The translations under genes and the position numbers were made by a program. From assembly GCA_049282355.1 (NCBI GenBank), contig JBAPTW010000444.1, positions 1 through 64,000 on the forward strand: a stretch of DNA of 64,000 bases, written 5' to 3'. This document shows, one piece after another, positions 53,946 through 63,130 of this stretch. The notes under the pieces were generated by a model. It made no database searches and was not told where the DNA came from. It saw only the letters and a list, made by a program, of their open reading frames with translations. The first letter of the stretch is position 1. Every line of letters begins with the position of its first letter. The stretch is from JAGTVB01 sp049282355 (lineage in GTDB: Bacteria; Pseudomonadota; Gammaproteobacteria; HK1).

Positions 53946-54699
53946 GGAGTGTTTTACACGCACCGCTGTGCGAAGCGAACGGTGGCTGTCTTGACCTACT
54001 CAAGTTTCCTACGCAGAGCGTCTTCGTGCTGCTGCCGGCTGGAATACCCGCCGTTAGTAACAGTGAGAGGGCTGAGGCGCTGGCGAGCTCAAGCTGGACA
54101 ATTTAAGCGTTGACATCCGCGATGAGTTTCGGAGTATCATCGCAACATCTAGGCTAGCGTCGATAGCGGAGGAGACTCATTTCAATCAACGTTGAAGGAA
54201 GCCCGAAGAGGGGCTTGCCGCGACTAGCACTGGTGGATTGGATGGGCCCTTAGGCCTGAATACCTGCGGGTAATGCGCGCGACAAATATACCAAAAAATG
54301 TCCATTATTATTTCATTTTCAAAGGCTTAAAGAACTTTGTTCCAGCGCCCCTAGGGGCATGTTTTCATTGTGGCGGACCGCAGAAGTATCCATCTAGACC
54401 ACTCCCCGTATGCTTGTGAAACACTGTCCCACAAAGGCCACGCCCTCTTTTGTTATCGGCTTCATGCTTGCTAAAGTTGGGTCGCCGCCCGCTGCCTCGA
54501 TATATCACATGCTTGAGTTTGCGATCAGTTTGCAAATCCAGCCTCGAGGCCACAGGACTCGCTTCCTGGAGATGCCGTAGACTCAACGATAGAGTGCGAA
54601 ATCTGCCATGAGTTGGCTGATCACTACCGTCTAATTGGTGTATTGGTTACCCGGTAGTGCCCTGTTCGAGCAATACACAAGTTACTTAGAGAGCGATAG

Positions 54700-54972
54700 A
54701 TGAACATATACGTAGGGAACCTGCCCTATAACGTGACAGAAGATGAACTTAGGAATATGTTTGCCGAGTACGGTGAAGTTTCCAGCGCAAACATCATCAC
54801 TGACAAGTATTCCGGTGAATCGAAGGGCTTTGGATTCGTGGAAATGCCGAAGCAGGCGGACGCAGAAGAGGCTATAAAAGCTCTTAACGAAAGCTCAGTT
54901 AAAGGAAGAAGCCTCAAGGTCAACCAAGCACGTCCAAGGAACGAACGCCCGCCACGCGGACCACGATACTAG
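54700..54972 (+). CDS. RRM-type RNA-binding protein
   Basis: This 90-residue protein consists of one RNA recognition motif. RNP2 is IYVGNL at residues 3-8 and RNP1 is KGFGFVEM near residue 43; both aromatic stacking positions are kept. A short Arg/Pro-rich tail (NERPPRGPRY) follows. Such single-RRM proteins occur in cyanobacteria and many proteobacteria and are often induced by cold or stress. A purine-rich stretch (AGAGAGCGATAG) sits just before the ATG. The gene stands alone between two long non-coding stretches. Confidence 0.92.
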   Translation: MNIYVGNLPYNVTEDELRNMFAEYGEVSSANIITDKYSGESKGFGFVEMPKQADAEEAIKALNESSVKGRSLKVNQARPRNERPPRGPRY

Positions 54973-55341
54973 CGTCTTGCACCGGTATTCCACTGCGCCC
55001 TGAAGACCTATTGCCGCGGCTTGCGGAAGGTCCTCTGGTCCGGCGATGCTGTTCCTCCGCCACAAAACTGACGGATTACAAGCGATGGGAGCAAACTCTC
55101 AGTCCACAAGATAAGCAGAGTATCCCGCTAGCCAGGGGTGCCAGCTCAGGCACCTCCTGGTACACGCCCAACGTCGTTCGACAGCAGGCCGGTAAAAAAC
55201 AGGAGCGTATCGAGAAATCTTGGCGACCGCTCACGACGGCCGCCAGGATACACCAAAGGGAGGATGACGCACTGGCTTATACAAAGACATAGCAAGTTAT
55301 TAACATTTTCGTTAGTAAAGTCACTGTTGAGGCGATTGGTC

Positions 55342-55434
55342 CCGGAATAGGCTTGTGGGGACACGCCGTGAATACGTCCCTGTAAGCGGGCGCCGCCCTC
55401 CTGGCGGCACACGGTCCTCACAAGCCTATTCCGG
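55342..55434. repeat. Palindromic interspersed element with 21-bp arms
   Basis: CCGGAATAGGCTTGTGGGGAC (55342-55362) pairs with 55414-55434, with one G-T position. An inner stem GCCGCC/GGCGGC (55392-55397 and 55403-55408) closes a second hairpin. The sequence style (GGCTTGTGGGGACACGCCGT) is one I associate with an interspersed repeat common in methane- and sulfur-oxidising Gammaproteobacteria. That recollection is not checked. Confidence 0.7.
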
Positions 55435-55620
55435 ACCCTGTGGCATTACTTACGAAGTTCTTAGTAACGAATCAAGCTTGTGGCCTGACTGCGGTGGATA
55501 AGGAACTTGAAGGTGCGATTGACCTCTTCGGCCAATGTTACCCGAAGCCAGGTATGTAAGCGCGGCACCGCTGTGGCAAGGATTCCCGCTTTCTCTGGGA
55601 TCTGGCCACTTGATTTGGCA

Positions 55621-55654
55621 CCAAAAAAGAAGCCGAGGCTTGAAGGACCTCGGC
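55621..55654 (-). terminator. Rho-independent terminator
   Basis: On the minus strand a 7-bp stem GCCGAGG/CCTCGGC with a 9-base loop (55654-55632) is followed at once by TTCTTTTTTGG. It lies about 190 bases after the cytochrome b561 stop codon and probably ends that transcript. Confidence 0.75.
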
Positions 55655-55840
55655 CAAGTACCACGCAGAAGGAGGAGGACGGTAACAACGTCCGAAAAGG
55701 TCATCGGCGGCAGCAAAAAAAACTTGAGCTGAAAACCTAATCCCTGAGCAATACCCATCACAGCAAGTTAGAAAAACTAGGCACAGTAAATTTATGTAAT
55801 TGCCCTGAGATGGGCAAGAGCTCAGTGGTAAAGAAAGTCG

Positions 55841-56404
55841 TCAAGGATTAGGCCACTTATCCGAAAGCGGCGTCATTCGCCTCAGCGTGTTGTCGTGGAG
55901 AATGAATTCATGCCGCAGTGCGCCTACTGCGTGAAGGATAACGAGGCCGATGATAGAAAAAGCGCCCCCTATATGGATTACTTCAATAATTTCTTCCAAA
56001 GTTTCGTTTGCCGGAATGAGTGGGGGCAACTCGGTACCGAAGAATGGAACAGCATGACCATGGGCATTCACCAGAAGATAGCCGCCGATCGGCATGCCGA
56101 TAAGAAGAAGGTAAAGCAACCAATGAGTGCTTCGTGCCAAGCGCTTCTCCCAGGGCTTCAACGTTTCTGGTAGCCGCGGCACCGGGTTACTCAGGCGCCA
56201 TCCAAGCCGCGCCAACATGACGGCTAAAATGATAAGCCCAACGGTGGCGTGAGCAGCAAACACCGTTCCTCTAACTGGATCGTCTTGCGGTAAGCTGGTG
56301 AACGTAAACCCCAAGGTCAATTGGGTAATCGCTGCGATGACAATGAACCAATGCAGCGTTTGCTGAACGCCCCCCCATCGGTGCTGCGTATTAGTGAGAT
56401 CCAT
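55841..56404 (-). CDS. Cytochrome b561 family protein
   Basis: This 187-residue inner-membrane protein has four helices with the haem-ligating His residues of the prokaryotic b561 (CybB) family: LHWFIV in helix 1, AAHATVGLI in helix 2, STHWLLYLLLIGMPIGGY in helix 3, and IHIGGAF with LHAVGALRHEF in helix 4. It should bind two b haems and shuttle electrons, for example between quinol and oxygen species. The ATG follows a purine-rich GAGAGA. A good terminator lies about 190 bases downstream. Confidence 0.93.
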   Translation of the reverse strand: MDLTNTQHRWGGVQQTLHWFIVIAAITQLTLGFTFTSLPQDDPVRGTVFAAHATVGLIILAVMLARLGWRLSNPVPRLPETLKPWEKRLARSTHWLLYLLLIGMPIGGYLLVNAHGHAVPFFGTELPPLIPANETLEEIIEVIHIGGAFSIIGLVILHAVGALRHEFILHDNTLRRMTPLSDKWPNP

Positions 56405-57043
56405 ATGTGTCTCTCTACGGTAATTGCGTCGTTTTGTGTGTTTACTGACAGTTCGTAAACGCTTACAGGCCTTCCGGGCCGTACTCGACCTTGAGCTTGT
56501 TTATCGCTGCCGTTGCCCTTCCCTCCAGAGCATTCGTCACAACTGCTTCGCGTTCTGCCCATGTGATGATATTCTTAACGCCGCTCACCACTAAGAACCT
56601 GATTTCATCGAAAGCAGCTGCTATTCAGTCACCTTTTTTCACACAAAGCAATCAGAATTTTTCCGAACGCGATGACAATGCGCAATCGCGATGTACACAG
56701 GCGGAATATGAAGATCTGAACCACGGCGAGGCGCAGGCGGGCACGAGCCGCTCTACTCAATCGACCGCTCATGGCGTCGCCTCGCCATACATTACTAACA
56801 GGTCACACCGGTCGAGATTTCAAGTTGCTGACATAGGGTTTGTACCCATTGGTTGTCACAGCGTATAGAGTTATTCTTATAAGTTACCATTTACCGGTCA
56901 TTGCCATTGATTTCTGCACCACCGAAGAGGCAGCGAAGTGTATCACGCCCGCTAACACCCTAGGGAGGATCCTTAGTTATTCTCGGAGCTCATGAGGATG
57001 TCCATCATTTTTAATGCCACAAAACTGCAGGAGCCTTATTATT
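56405..57043. other. Intergenic region upstream of cytochrome b561 and dodecin
   Basis: Promoters for the divergent flanking genes should lie here. The only coding hint is a 42-codon minus-strand frame (56463-56591) with protein-like composition, listed separately. Frames on the plus strand look random. Confidence 0.5.
56463..56591 (-). CDS. Possible 42-residue protein upstream of cytochrome b561
   Basis: A GTG-started frame encodes VVSGVKNIITWAEREAVV, TNALEGRATAAINKLK and VEYGPEGL. The composition is amphipathic and protein-like. An AGG sits six bases upstream and a stop lies 11 codons earlier. It ends 58 bases before the cytochrome b561 start and could be a leader peptide or the tail of a lost gene. 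No family is recognised. Confidence 0.25.
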   Translation of the reverse strand: MVSGVKNIITWAEREAVVTNALEGRATAAINKLKVEYGPEGL

Positions 57044-57253
57044 ATGTCCGACGCAGTCTATAAGCTAATCGAACTTACTGGCACCTCTAGCCAAGGACAG
57101 CAAGCCGCAATAGAAAACGCTATCGCGAAAGCTTCGGTGAGCCTACACAACATTCGCTGGTTTCAGGTTATGGAAACTCGAGGTCATGTGGAGAATGGCA
57201 AGATTGCGCACTGGCAAGTCGTTTTAAAGCTAGGTTTCACATTGGATGAATAA
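57044..57253 (+). CDS. Dodecin (flavin-binding)
   Basis: This 69-residue protein is a dodecin, a small dodecameric flavoprotein that stores FMN or riboflavin. VYKLIELTGTSSQG, the helix AIENAIAKASVSLHNIRWFQV (quoted in part: AIENAIAKAS, LHNIRWFQV) with the Trp that stacks on the flavin, and the final strand IAHWQVVLKLGF match the family. AGGAG ten bases before the ATG at 57044 fixes the start; the in-frame ATG at 57014 is not used. Confidence 0.93.
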   Translation: MSDAVYKLIELTGTSSQGQQAAIENAIAKASVSLHNIRWFQVMETRGHVENGKIAHWQVVLKLGFTLDE

Positions 57254-57404
57254 TACAACCATGCCACACGATGACGCTAAAGAAAGCTATGTCTAGCTGG
57301 CCACTCGATGCAACGATTCACCGTCTATGGCGATTTTTTCAATACCGTAATATTGGATCTCGCGGGTTATTATAAATATTGAATCCGTTCACAGGAGACG
57401 TTTC

Positions 57405-58034
57405 ATGATAGAGAACGAACCTAGCAGTACCGGTGTCATCGACACTTTCTTTGGCGACGCTAAGAGAAATTGGGGCTGGTTGTTAGCGCTGGGAATTTTT
57501 TCGGTAATCCTCGGCACTATCGGTCTCGGTATGGCTTTCAGTTTGACTGTGGCGGGAGTTTTACTGTTCGGTGTACTGCTAGTGTTAACGGGTTTGTTCC
57601 AATTGATCGATGCCTTCAAGTGCAAGGGATGGAAGGGTACAATCCTTCACGTTCTCATTGGATTGCTCTACTTAGTTGCCGGGGCGGTAGCCATACTTGA
57701 TCCAATAAACGCCGCCGTGGCGCTTACGCTCGTGCTCGGGATAGCCTTTATCGTCGTCGGTATCTTGCGGCTCATAATGGCTTTTCAGCACCGTGGTTCT
57801 CGAGGCTGGATCTGGGCGCTGGTCGGTGGCGTTGTATCTCTGGTGCTAGGGACAGTGGTTCTCCTCGAATGGCCGGTATCAGGGCTTTGGATCATTGGAC
57901 TTTTCATCGCTATTGAACTCATTGTCAACGGTTGGACCTATATTTTTATTGCCATTGCGGCGCGGCGGGCAGGAAAGGATCAAGCGCACCGAGAGGGTAT
58001 TCATAGCAGCCAAACTGCCGAGCCGGCGGCTTGA
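57405..58034 (+). CDS. HdeD family membrane protein (DUF308)
   Basis: The 209-residue protein has six membrane helices in three pairs, the layout of HdeD. Hydrophobic segments include WLLALGIFSVILGTIGLGMA, VLLFGVLLVLTGLFQLIDAF and ALVGGVVSLVLGTVVLLEWP. HdeD is linked to acid resistance at high cell density in E. coli; its mechanism is not known. CAGGAGACG precedes the ATG. It follows dodecin in the same direction with 151 bases between them. Confidence 0.88.
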   Translation: MIENEPSSTGVIDTFFGDAKRNWGWLLALGIFSVILGTIGLGMAFSLTVAGVLLFGVLLVLTGLFQLIDAFKCKGWKGTILHVLIGLLYLVAGAVAILDPINAAVALTLVLGIAFIVVGILRLIMAFQHRGSRGWIWALVGGVVSLVLGTVVLLEWPVSGLWIIGLFIAIELIVNGWTYIFIAIAARRAGKDQAHREGIHSSQTAEPAA

Positions 58035-58061
58035 TGCGAGTAAATGGTACAAGGATGGAGT

Positions 58062-58103
58062 GGCGCTTTCTCATTTCTCATAATCTTATCGGAGAAAAGC
58101 GCC
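58062..58103. terminator. Hairpin between convergent HdeD and aldolase genes
   Basis: GGCGCTTTCTC (58062-58072) pairs with GAGAAAAGCGCC (58092-58103) with a one-base bulge. It lies 28 bases after the HdeD stop. No T-run follows, so it is a likely but weak bidirectional terminator. Confidence 0.4.
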
Positions 58104-58196
58104 CGACGTTATCGCACCACGCCTTCTGCCATGATCATTCAGAATCTTGCTCATCTCTTCTATGTCGACCCCGTGCGCATCTTTCAGAAGGCCTTC

Positions 58197-59270
58197 TTAT
58201 GCGACGGTGATAGCTTTGTTGAGATAAACATCCTGAACGGCATGTAGCAGCGTCACACCCTCGCTCATGGGTCGCTGAAATGCCTTTCGACCTGTGATAA
58301 GGCCCATACCGCCGGCACGTTTGTTGATAACGGCAGTTCGGACTGCATCTGCAAGATCGTTAGCTCCGGATGCTCCACCCGAGTTGATCAGAGGTACGCG
58401 CCCTAGGTAATTGTTGGCCACCTGGTAGCGACACATCTCGATAGGATGATTGTCAGGTATCAGCTCGCTGTAAACCCGCTTGCTAGTCTTGCCAAACTTC
58501 AGCGCATTGTAGCCTCCATTTATCTCAGGGAGCTTTTGTTTGATGATATCCGCCTCAATGGTTGCACCAAGGTGATTTGCCTGGCCAGTGAGATCAGCCG
58601 CGACATGGTAATCGCCCTCATCCGTTTTGAAAGCGCTATTGCGCAGATAGCACCAGAGGATGGTCACCAGTCCCAATTCATGGGCACGCGCAAAAGCCAT
58701 GGAAACCTCTTCAATCTGTCGCGTCGCCTCATCGGAACCAAAATAAATGGTGGCGCCCACGGCGACCGCACCCAAATCGAAGGCCTGCTCCACCTGACCG
58801 AAGAAGATCTGATCATATTTGTTAGGATAGGTTAAGAGCTCATTGTGGTTGAGTTTCACGATAAAGGGAATTCGGTGCGCATATTTGCGCGCACAGATGC
58901 CGAGCACACCGAGCGTGGAAGCAACGGCATTACAGCCCCCTTCAATGGCAAGCTCGACAATACGGTGGGGATCGAAGTAGTTCGGGTTAGGCGCAAAACT
59001 TGCCCCCGCCGAATGCTCTACACCCTGGTCAACCGGTAGAATAGACACATAGCCAGAGCCCCTTAAGCGGCCATGGTCCAACAAGCTTTGGAAGTTACGT
59101 AGCAACGTAGGCGGGCGATCCGTATCAACCAAAACACGTGAGACGAAATCCGCGCCTGGCAAAATAAGTTGCTCCTTAGCGAAACCTCGCGCCTTATAGC
59201 TCAGCAGTTCTTGGGCTCCATTGCCCAGTAGCTCTTCGAGATCGAGCCTTTCAGCTTCTGTCCCCATCAT
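58197..59270 (-). CDS. Class I fructose-bisphosphate aldolase (FbaB/DhnA type)
   Basis: The 357-residue enzyme splits fructose 1,6-bisphosphate into two triose phosphates through a Schiff base. The family outline is clear: VSILPVDQGVEHSAGASFAP, the region IPFIVKLNHNELLTYP and the late PLINSGGASGANDLADAVRT phosphate-binding part. It is the metal-independent DhnA/FbaB group rather than the zinc class II enzyme. GAGGAGACA leads into the ATG at 59270. It stands alone, convergent with HdeD. Confidence 0.93.
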   Translation of the reverse strand: MMGTEAERLDLEELLGNGAQELLSYKARGFAKEQLILPGADFVSRVLVDTDRPPTLLRNFQSLLDHGRLRGSGYVSILPVDQGVEHSAGASFAPNPNYFDPHRIVELAIEGGCNAVASTLGVLGICARKYAHRIPFIVKLNHNELLTYPNKYDQIFFGQVEQAFDLGAVAVGATIYFGSDEATRQIEEVSMAFARAHELGLVTILWCYLRNSAFKTDEGDYHVAADLTGQANHLGATIEADIIKQKLPEINGGYNALKFGKTSKRVYSELIPDNHPIEMCRYQVANNYLGRVPLINSGGASGANDLADAVRTAVINKRAGGMGLITGRKAFQRPMSEGVTLLHAVQDVYLNKAITVA

Positions 59271-59758
59271 TGTCTCCTCTGTGCTGCTTGTGTCACTAGC
59301 TCCTGAACTATAGAGTTGGTGCCTATAATTCTTTTCTATACCTAAAAGACTATAATGACTCCTTGCTTGAACTCGACACCCTTGAGCTGATGACGGCCCG
59401 TCTCAGAAGATACACCTTGTGCTTGCCGTGGTAATTAACGCTATGCATAAGTCTACAATGGCTTTATCTTGGCGCTACCCCGGCATTTCTGTATCGTTTT
59501 TGCTGCACACCGTTCAGAATTAAAAGCACGCACTAAGTTTAGGTTAAGAACTAATTATAGAAGCACCAACATAGCCCTTAGAATGAGTACTAACCCTAAT
59601 AGCTTGTGCCTGTCATCGGATCATGATCGGCCGTTAACAGCTCACCCAAGGACGGAGGGCTCTGCGATATGCCACCAAAAGGCACCTGCGAGAGCACGCG
59701 AAGCCCGCAAAACAGGCTACCTGTATTGGACAATCAAGGGAGTTGTGGTGCTGTGGGT
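59271..59758. other. Divergent intergenic region
   Basis: It should hold promoters for the aldolase (minus) and the channel gene (plus). A 97-codon plus-strand frame at 59469-59762 has no ribosome-binding site or family features and overlaps the channel start. Nothing else is recognised. Confidence 0.5.
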
Positions 59759-61159
59759 ATGAAACTGCTCCGTTACCGAACCCTAATCTTTTTAGTCGTG
59801 CTCCTGCAGTTAAGTGCCATTGGCCCGGCAGTGGCACAAGATTCTCCATTGTCAGGCGCTGACCAAGCAATGCAGAAAGAACAAGCACCAGAAAACTTGG
59901 TGCCCATCGAGACAAATCCGGAACCAGATGAGGCAATCGCACAGCGGCTAAGGGAAGTACTCGCTAATCTCAAAGGCCTTGAAGAGGTGAAAGTCGAAGT
60001 GGATGCGGGTGTGGTGCGACTTTCTGGAGAGGCGTTATCTTCTGAAAGTCGTCGTCAGGCTGAGGAACTCGCTCAGCGTGTCGAAGGTGTCGTTACAGTA
60101 GAAAACGCCATTACCGAAGAAAGAAATATTGAACGCAGGCTCAGACCGGCGATAGAGAAGCTGCGTAATCGTATCCTTAGCCTGATCACCTATCTACCAA
60201 TTCTCGTCATTGCTGGCCTCATCATGCTACTTTTTTGGTTCGTCGCCAAGCTTATCGGAGCATGGGCTGCTCTGTTCGAAAAACTCTCTCCAAATCAATT
60301 TTTGCGTGATTTACTGCGCCAAGCTGTCCGCGGTTTGCTGTTGCTGATTGGTCTACTCGTCGCTCTCGATTTCCTCGGGGCTACGGCTATAGTCGGGACT
60401 GTTCTTGGTGCTGCCGGACTCATTGGATTGGCTGTGAGCTTCGCTTTTCGAGACACCATCGAGAATTACATTGCCAGCATTCTGCTTAGCCTACGCCAAC
60501 CCTTCGCACCCAATGATCATGTGGTGATCGAGGGCCATGAAGGGCGAGTAGTGCGACTCACCTCCAGGGCGACTATCTTACTCACACTCAATGGCAATCA
60601 CGTCCGTATACCAAATGCGAAGGTATTCCAGGGCATTGTCATTAATTATACTCGTAATCCAAATCGTCGATTCGAATTTCTTGTTAGAATAAACGCTGTA
60701 GCAAATCTCAACACTGCTCAAGCCGTTACTGTGAGGGCGTTAGACGGAATGAGTGAAATCCTGTCCAATCCTGCACCTCAATGTAGTATAGAAGAACTTG
60801 GCGATTGGAACGTTACACTCAATATGAACGGCTGGGTCGATCAGCGCCGCAACGATTTCCTCAAAGTAAGAAGCGAAGCACTTCGTCGTGTGAAGCAGAC
60901 TCTTGACGATGCCGGCATAGGAATGCCCGAGCCTATCTATCGGCTTCACCTAAAACAATCAGAGACTGCAGTCGAGCATCACACCGACATCGCTCTAAGC
61001 AAAAACAAGCAAGCCAAAGTCGCCGGAATGCAGCCCTCCTCATCCGAGGAAGCCCAGGTCGATTTGTCTCCTGACACCCACCTTGCTGGCGTCGTTCACG
61101 CAGAACGGGCAGTAGCCAAAGACAAAGATCTGTTGAATTCGCAAGCCCCATTGGAGTGA
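59759..61159 (+). CDS. MscS-type mechanosensitive channel with BON domain
   Basis: The 466-residue protein has a signal peptide (MKLLRYRTLIFLVVLLQLSA), a periplasmic BON domain (DEAIAQRLREVLANLKGLEE, VVRLSGEALSSESRRQ), and three membrane helices with the pore-lining Gly/Ala-rich TM3 (TVLGAAGLIGLAVSFAFR). The MscS beta domain follows (PNDHVVIEGHEGRVV, HVRIPNAKVFQGIVINYT). It opens on membrane tension to release solutes in osmotic downshock. BON domains bind lipids or other envelope parts. The ATG at 59759 gives the signal peptide; the frame is open 30 codons further up but looks non-coding. The C-terminal tail of about 50 residues is polar. Confidence 0.92.
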   Translation: MKLLRYRTLIFLVVLLQLSAIGPAVAQDSPLSGADQAMQKEQAPENLVPIETNPEPDEAIAQRLREVLANLKGLEEVKVEVDAGVVRLSGEALSSESRRQAEELAQRVEGVVTVENAITEERNIERRLRPAIEKLRNRILSLITYLPILVIAGLIMLLFWFVAKLIGAWAALFEKLSPNQFLRDLLRQAVRGLLLLIGLLVALDFLGATAIVGTVLGAAGLIGLAVSFAFRDTIENYIASILLSLRQPFAPNDHVVIEGHEGRVVRLTSRATILLTLNGNHVRIPNAKVFQGIVINYTRNPNRRFEFLVRINAVANLNTAQAVTVRALDGMSEILSNPAPQCSIEELGDWNVTLNMNGWVDQRRNDFLKVRSEALRRVKQTLDDAGIGMPEPIYRLHLKQSETAVEHHTDIALSKNKQAKVAGMQPSSSEEAQVDLSPDTHLAGVVHAERAVAKDKDLLNSQAPLE

Positions 61160-61566
61160 AGGTTTGATTACTTTATAACTTTCTCCGTAGCACCCTAGCG
61201 AACAGCGAGGCCTCTAGAAGCTTTCTCTGGGCAACATCAGCGAAGTACACGGTCCTCGGTGTTCGGAAACGGGCGCGCACTTTGTGCATGCTTTTCGTAA
61301 TACAAATCAGTGCACGATCCTATGCTCATCGGCTTTGTTCCTCCTGATAAATCCTCGATCACAGCAAACTTGGTATAAAATGTGGTTAACTTATTTTGGT
61401 TTACAACGTTTCATTAAAGCCGCAAGAGAATCGCCTTCTAGAGTAGTGAGGGCAGGGTAGAAGCGATAGCGCCAACCAGGCTATTGTAGTGCTGCACCAT
61501 CGAATGCTTGATTTGAAGGCTTATCAGTAACTTGGAATACGCTACACTAAGTTGGAGGAAATAAAG
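61160..61566. other. Intergenic region after the channel gene
   Basis: No coding frame, repeat or stable RNA is recognised. The part next to 61567 should contain the promoter of the DUF1328 gene; no convincing -35/-10 pair stands out. Confidence 0.45.
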
Positions 61567-61731
61567 ATGTTTCGCTGGGCAATTATATTTTTGGTTGTCG
61601 CAATCATCGCGGCATTGTTTGGTTTTTCCGGCGTAGCGGGTACGGCAACCAACATCGCTTGGATCTTGTTCGTGGTCGGATTAGTCATCGCCATTATTTT
61701 CTTTATCATGGGAAGGCGACCCTCCGTCTGA
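61567..61731 (+). CDS. DUF1328 (YtjA-type) small membrane protein
   Basis: The 54-residue product has two membrane helices: FRWAIIFLVVAIIAALFGFS, then GVAGTATNIAWILF leading into VVGLVIAIIFFIMGRR. This is the conserved pattern of the DUF1328 family (E. coli YtjA), often stress-induced and of unknown function. A strong GGAGG ten bases upstream supports the ATG at 61567. Confidence 0.9.
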   Translation: MFRWAIIFLVVAIIAALFGFSGVAGTATNIAWILFVVGLVIAIIFFIMGRRPSV

Positions 61732-62132
61732 CTGATAAACCACCGCATACGTCCACACAGCGCGTAATCCTTGCTTATTCCACCCAGGAGTGTGCGATGA
61801 GGCAAAACTAAGACTTAGAGCAGTGTCGGCCGCCGGTAGGCGGCTGACCGCATTAGAAATTTTTCTAAGGCTTGTAAATATTACACCGGAGTTGACAGGA
61901 CTTGAGTGAGGTCTGGCGCTAAGCCAGTATTCCAGTCTGCTAGGGGGTTTAAAAGATGAAGAGAAGTCCCGGCGGGTATCATTGCGGCTTTTAGAAGGTG
62001 TTTCAAAAGCATCGGGCTTCTCTTAGCGGTGTCGCGCGATAGCTCGAAGTGCGCGTGTATTCCCATGGACACTTCGGTCGCTTGCCACCGTGCGCCTTGC
62101 GACTCGGACGCTCACGACATTTCTCGCATAAC
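61732..62132. other. Intergenic region with repeat remains
   Basis: At 61991-62024 TTAGAAGGTGTTTCAAAAGC and the nearby CTTCTCTTA resemble the ends of the structured repeat. No gene is seen. An opposing frame at 61881-62072 has no coding features. Confidence 0.45.
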
Positions 62133-63038
62133 CTATGAGCGTGACTCGGTCGCCAAACCCGGCCCACCCATGGGCGGAACAAATACCGTTAGCGCTCTTG
62201 GTTTTACAATGAAGTTGGCGGGCGTTCTGACGGTCACTTCGCCATCGGTATTGATTGGCATAGGCCGATGCGTGAGAACTTCGAACTGTTGGCCACGCCG
62301 GTGTTGAACGCCTTGCCACAAGTCGTGCCGGCCACTGCGCAACAGCGGACTGATCGCGATGAAACGCCACAGGCTCTGCGGCTCAAGACTGTAAAAATCT
62401 AGTTGCTGATCATCAATAGAGGCGTTGGCAGCAATCGTCATCCCACCGCCGTAGAAGCGACCATTGCCAACCGCTATTTGCACCGTGTGAAATATCTCGG
62501 AGTGACCTCCGATGTTCAGGCGTACCTCGAAAGCACGCATCTTCTTAAAGACATTAAAAAAAGTTATCGCATAGCCGAGGATACCCCAGCGTCGCTTTAC
62601 ATCTCCTGTAAGGCGGCGGCTAATCCGCACACTGAGTCCGACACTGGCAACATTGAAAAAATGCTTTTCATTAACACAGCCGAGATCAATGGCGTAATGC
62701 CGTCCGTTCACGATGATCCTACAGGCTTCGACGACACTGTCCGGGATCCCAAGGGTACGCGCCAGATCGTTGGCTGTCCCCAGCGGCAAGATACCCACGG
62801 GACGCCCGACCTCGATGAGCGCTTCCAAAGCGCGGCTGAGTGTTCCATCACCCCCACCGATGATCACGAGATCGGCCCACGGGCCGACACGCTGGATGAC
62901 TGCCGAGATGTCTTGCGGTTTATGGACCAGGCGGGTTGTGACACTCATCCCATGTTGTTCGAGCAGCTTAATGCCGGCAGTCAGGTCAAGACGACCCTTT
63001 CGGGCTTTGCTGTTGGCTATCAGAAGAGCGCGTTGCAT
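62133..63038 (-). CDS. YegS/diacylglycerol kinase family lipid kinase
   Basis: The 301-residue protein has the DAGK catalytic domain with LVIIGGGDGTLSRALEAL (the GGDGT nucleotide-binding motif) near residue 60 and ILPLGTANDLARTLGIP near 88. A beta-rich C-terminal domain carries GNGRFYGGGMTIAANASIDD. Such kinases phosphorylate diacylglycerol, phosphatidylglycerol or sphingoid lipids; the lipid cannot be told. The ATG start gives a normal length. It is followed upstream by the exchanger gene in the same direction, 92 bases away. Confidence 0.92.
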   Translation of the reverse strand: MQRALLIANSKARKGRLDLTAGIKLLEQHGMSVTTRLVHKPQDISAVIQRVGPWADLVIIGGGDGTLSRALEALIEVGRPVGILPLGTANDLARTLGIPDSVVEACRIIVNGRHYAIDLGCVNEKHFFNVASVGLSVRISRRLTGDVKRRWGILGYAITFFNVFKKMRAFEVRLNIGGHSEIFHTVQIAVGNGRFYGGGMTIAANASIDDQQLDFYSLEPQSLWRFIAISPLLRSGRHDLWQGVQHRRGQQFEVLTHRPMPINTDGEVTVRTPANFIVKPRALTVFVPPMGGPGLATESRS

Positions 63039-63130
63039 CGTTGTGACGGGTTATGTCGCTGACCACTTGTTATCGGATCATAGAGTCTTTTTAGCTCGTC
63101 AGAGGCCGTGCGTGCGCGGCCTCTGACACA

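Larger units (their letters stand above)
53669..54699. other. 1-kb region without a recognisable gene
   Basis: The 5' leader and promoter of hynS occupy 53669-53830. A diverged 5' half of the structured repeat lies at about 53880-53945. A 73-codon minus-strand frame at 54365-54586 has no family match and no ribosome-binding site. No tRNA or other stable RNA fold was recognised. The remainder may be gene remains or non-coding RNA. Confidence 0.5.
54973..55840. other. 868-base region without a recognised gene
   Basis: The region holds a palindromic repeat (55342-55434) and a minus-strand terminator (55632-55654), annotated separately. Several overlapping frames of 65-103 codons exist on both strands between 55450 and 55761. 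None shows a ribosome-binding site or family motif. I see nothing else in it. Confidence 0.5.

Noticed and set aside
54365..54586. A 73-codon minus-strand frame as a gene
   Set aside because: It has no ribosome-binding site, no recognised family and lies in a region of apparent decay.
55450..55761. Minus-strand frames of 75-103 codons
   Set aside because: They run through a strong intrinsic terminator and show no family motif, so they are probably not translated.
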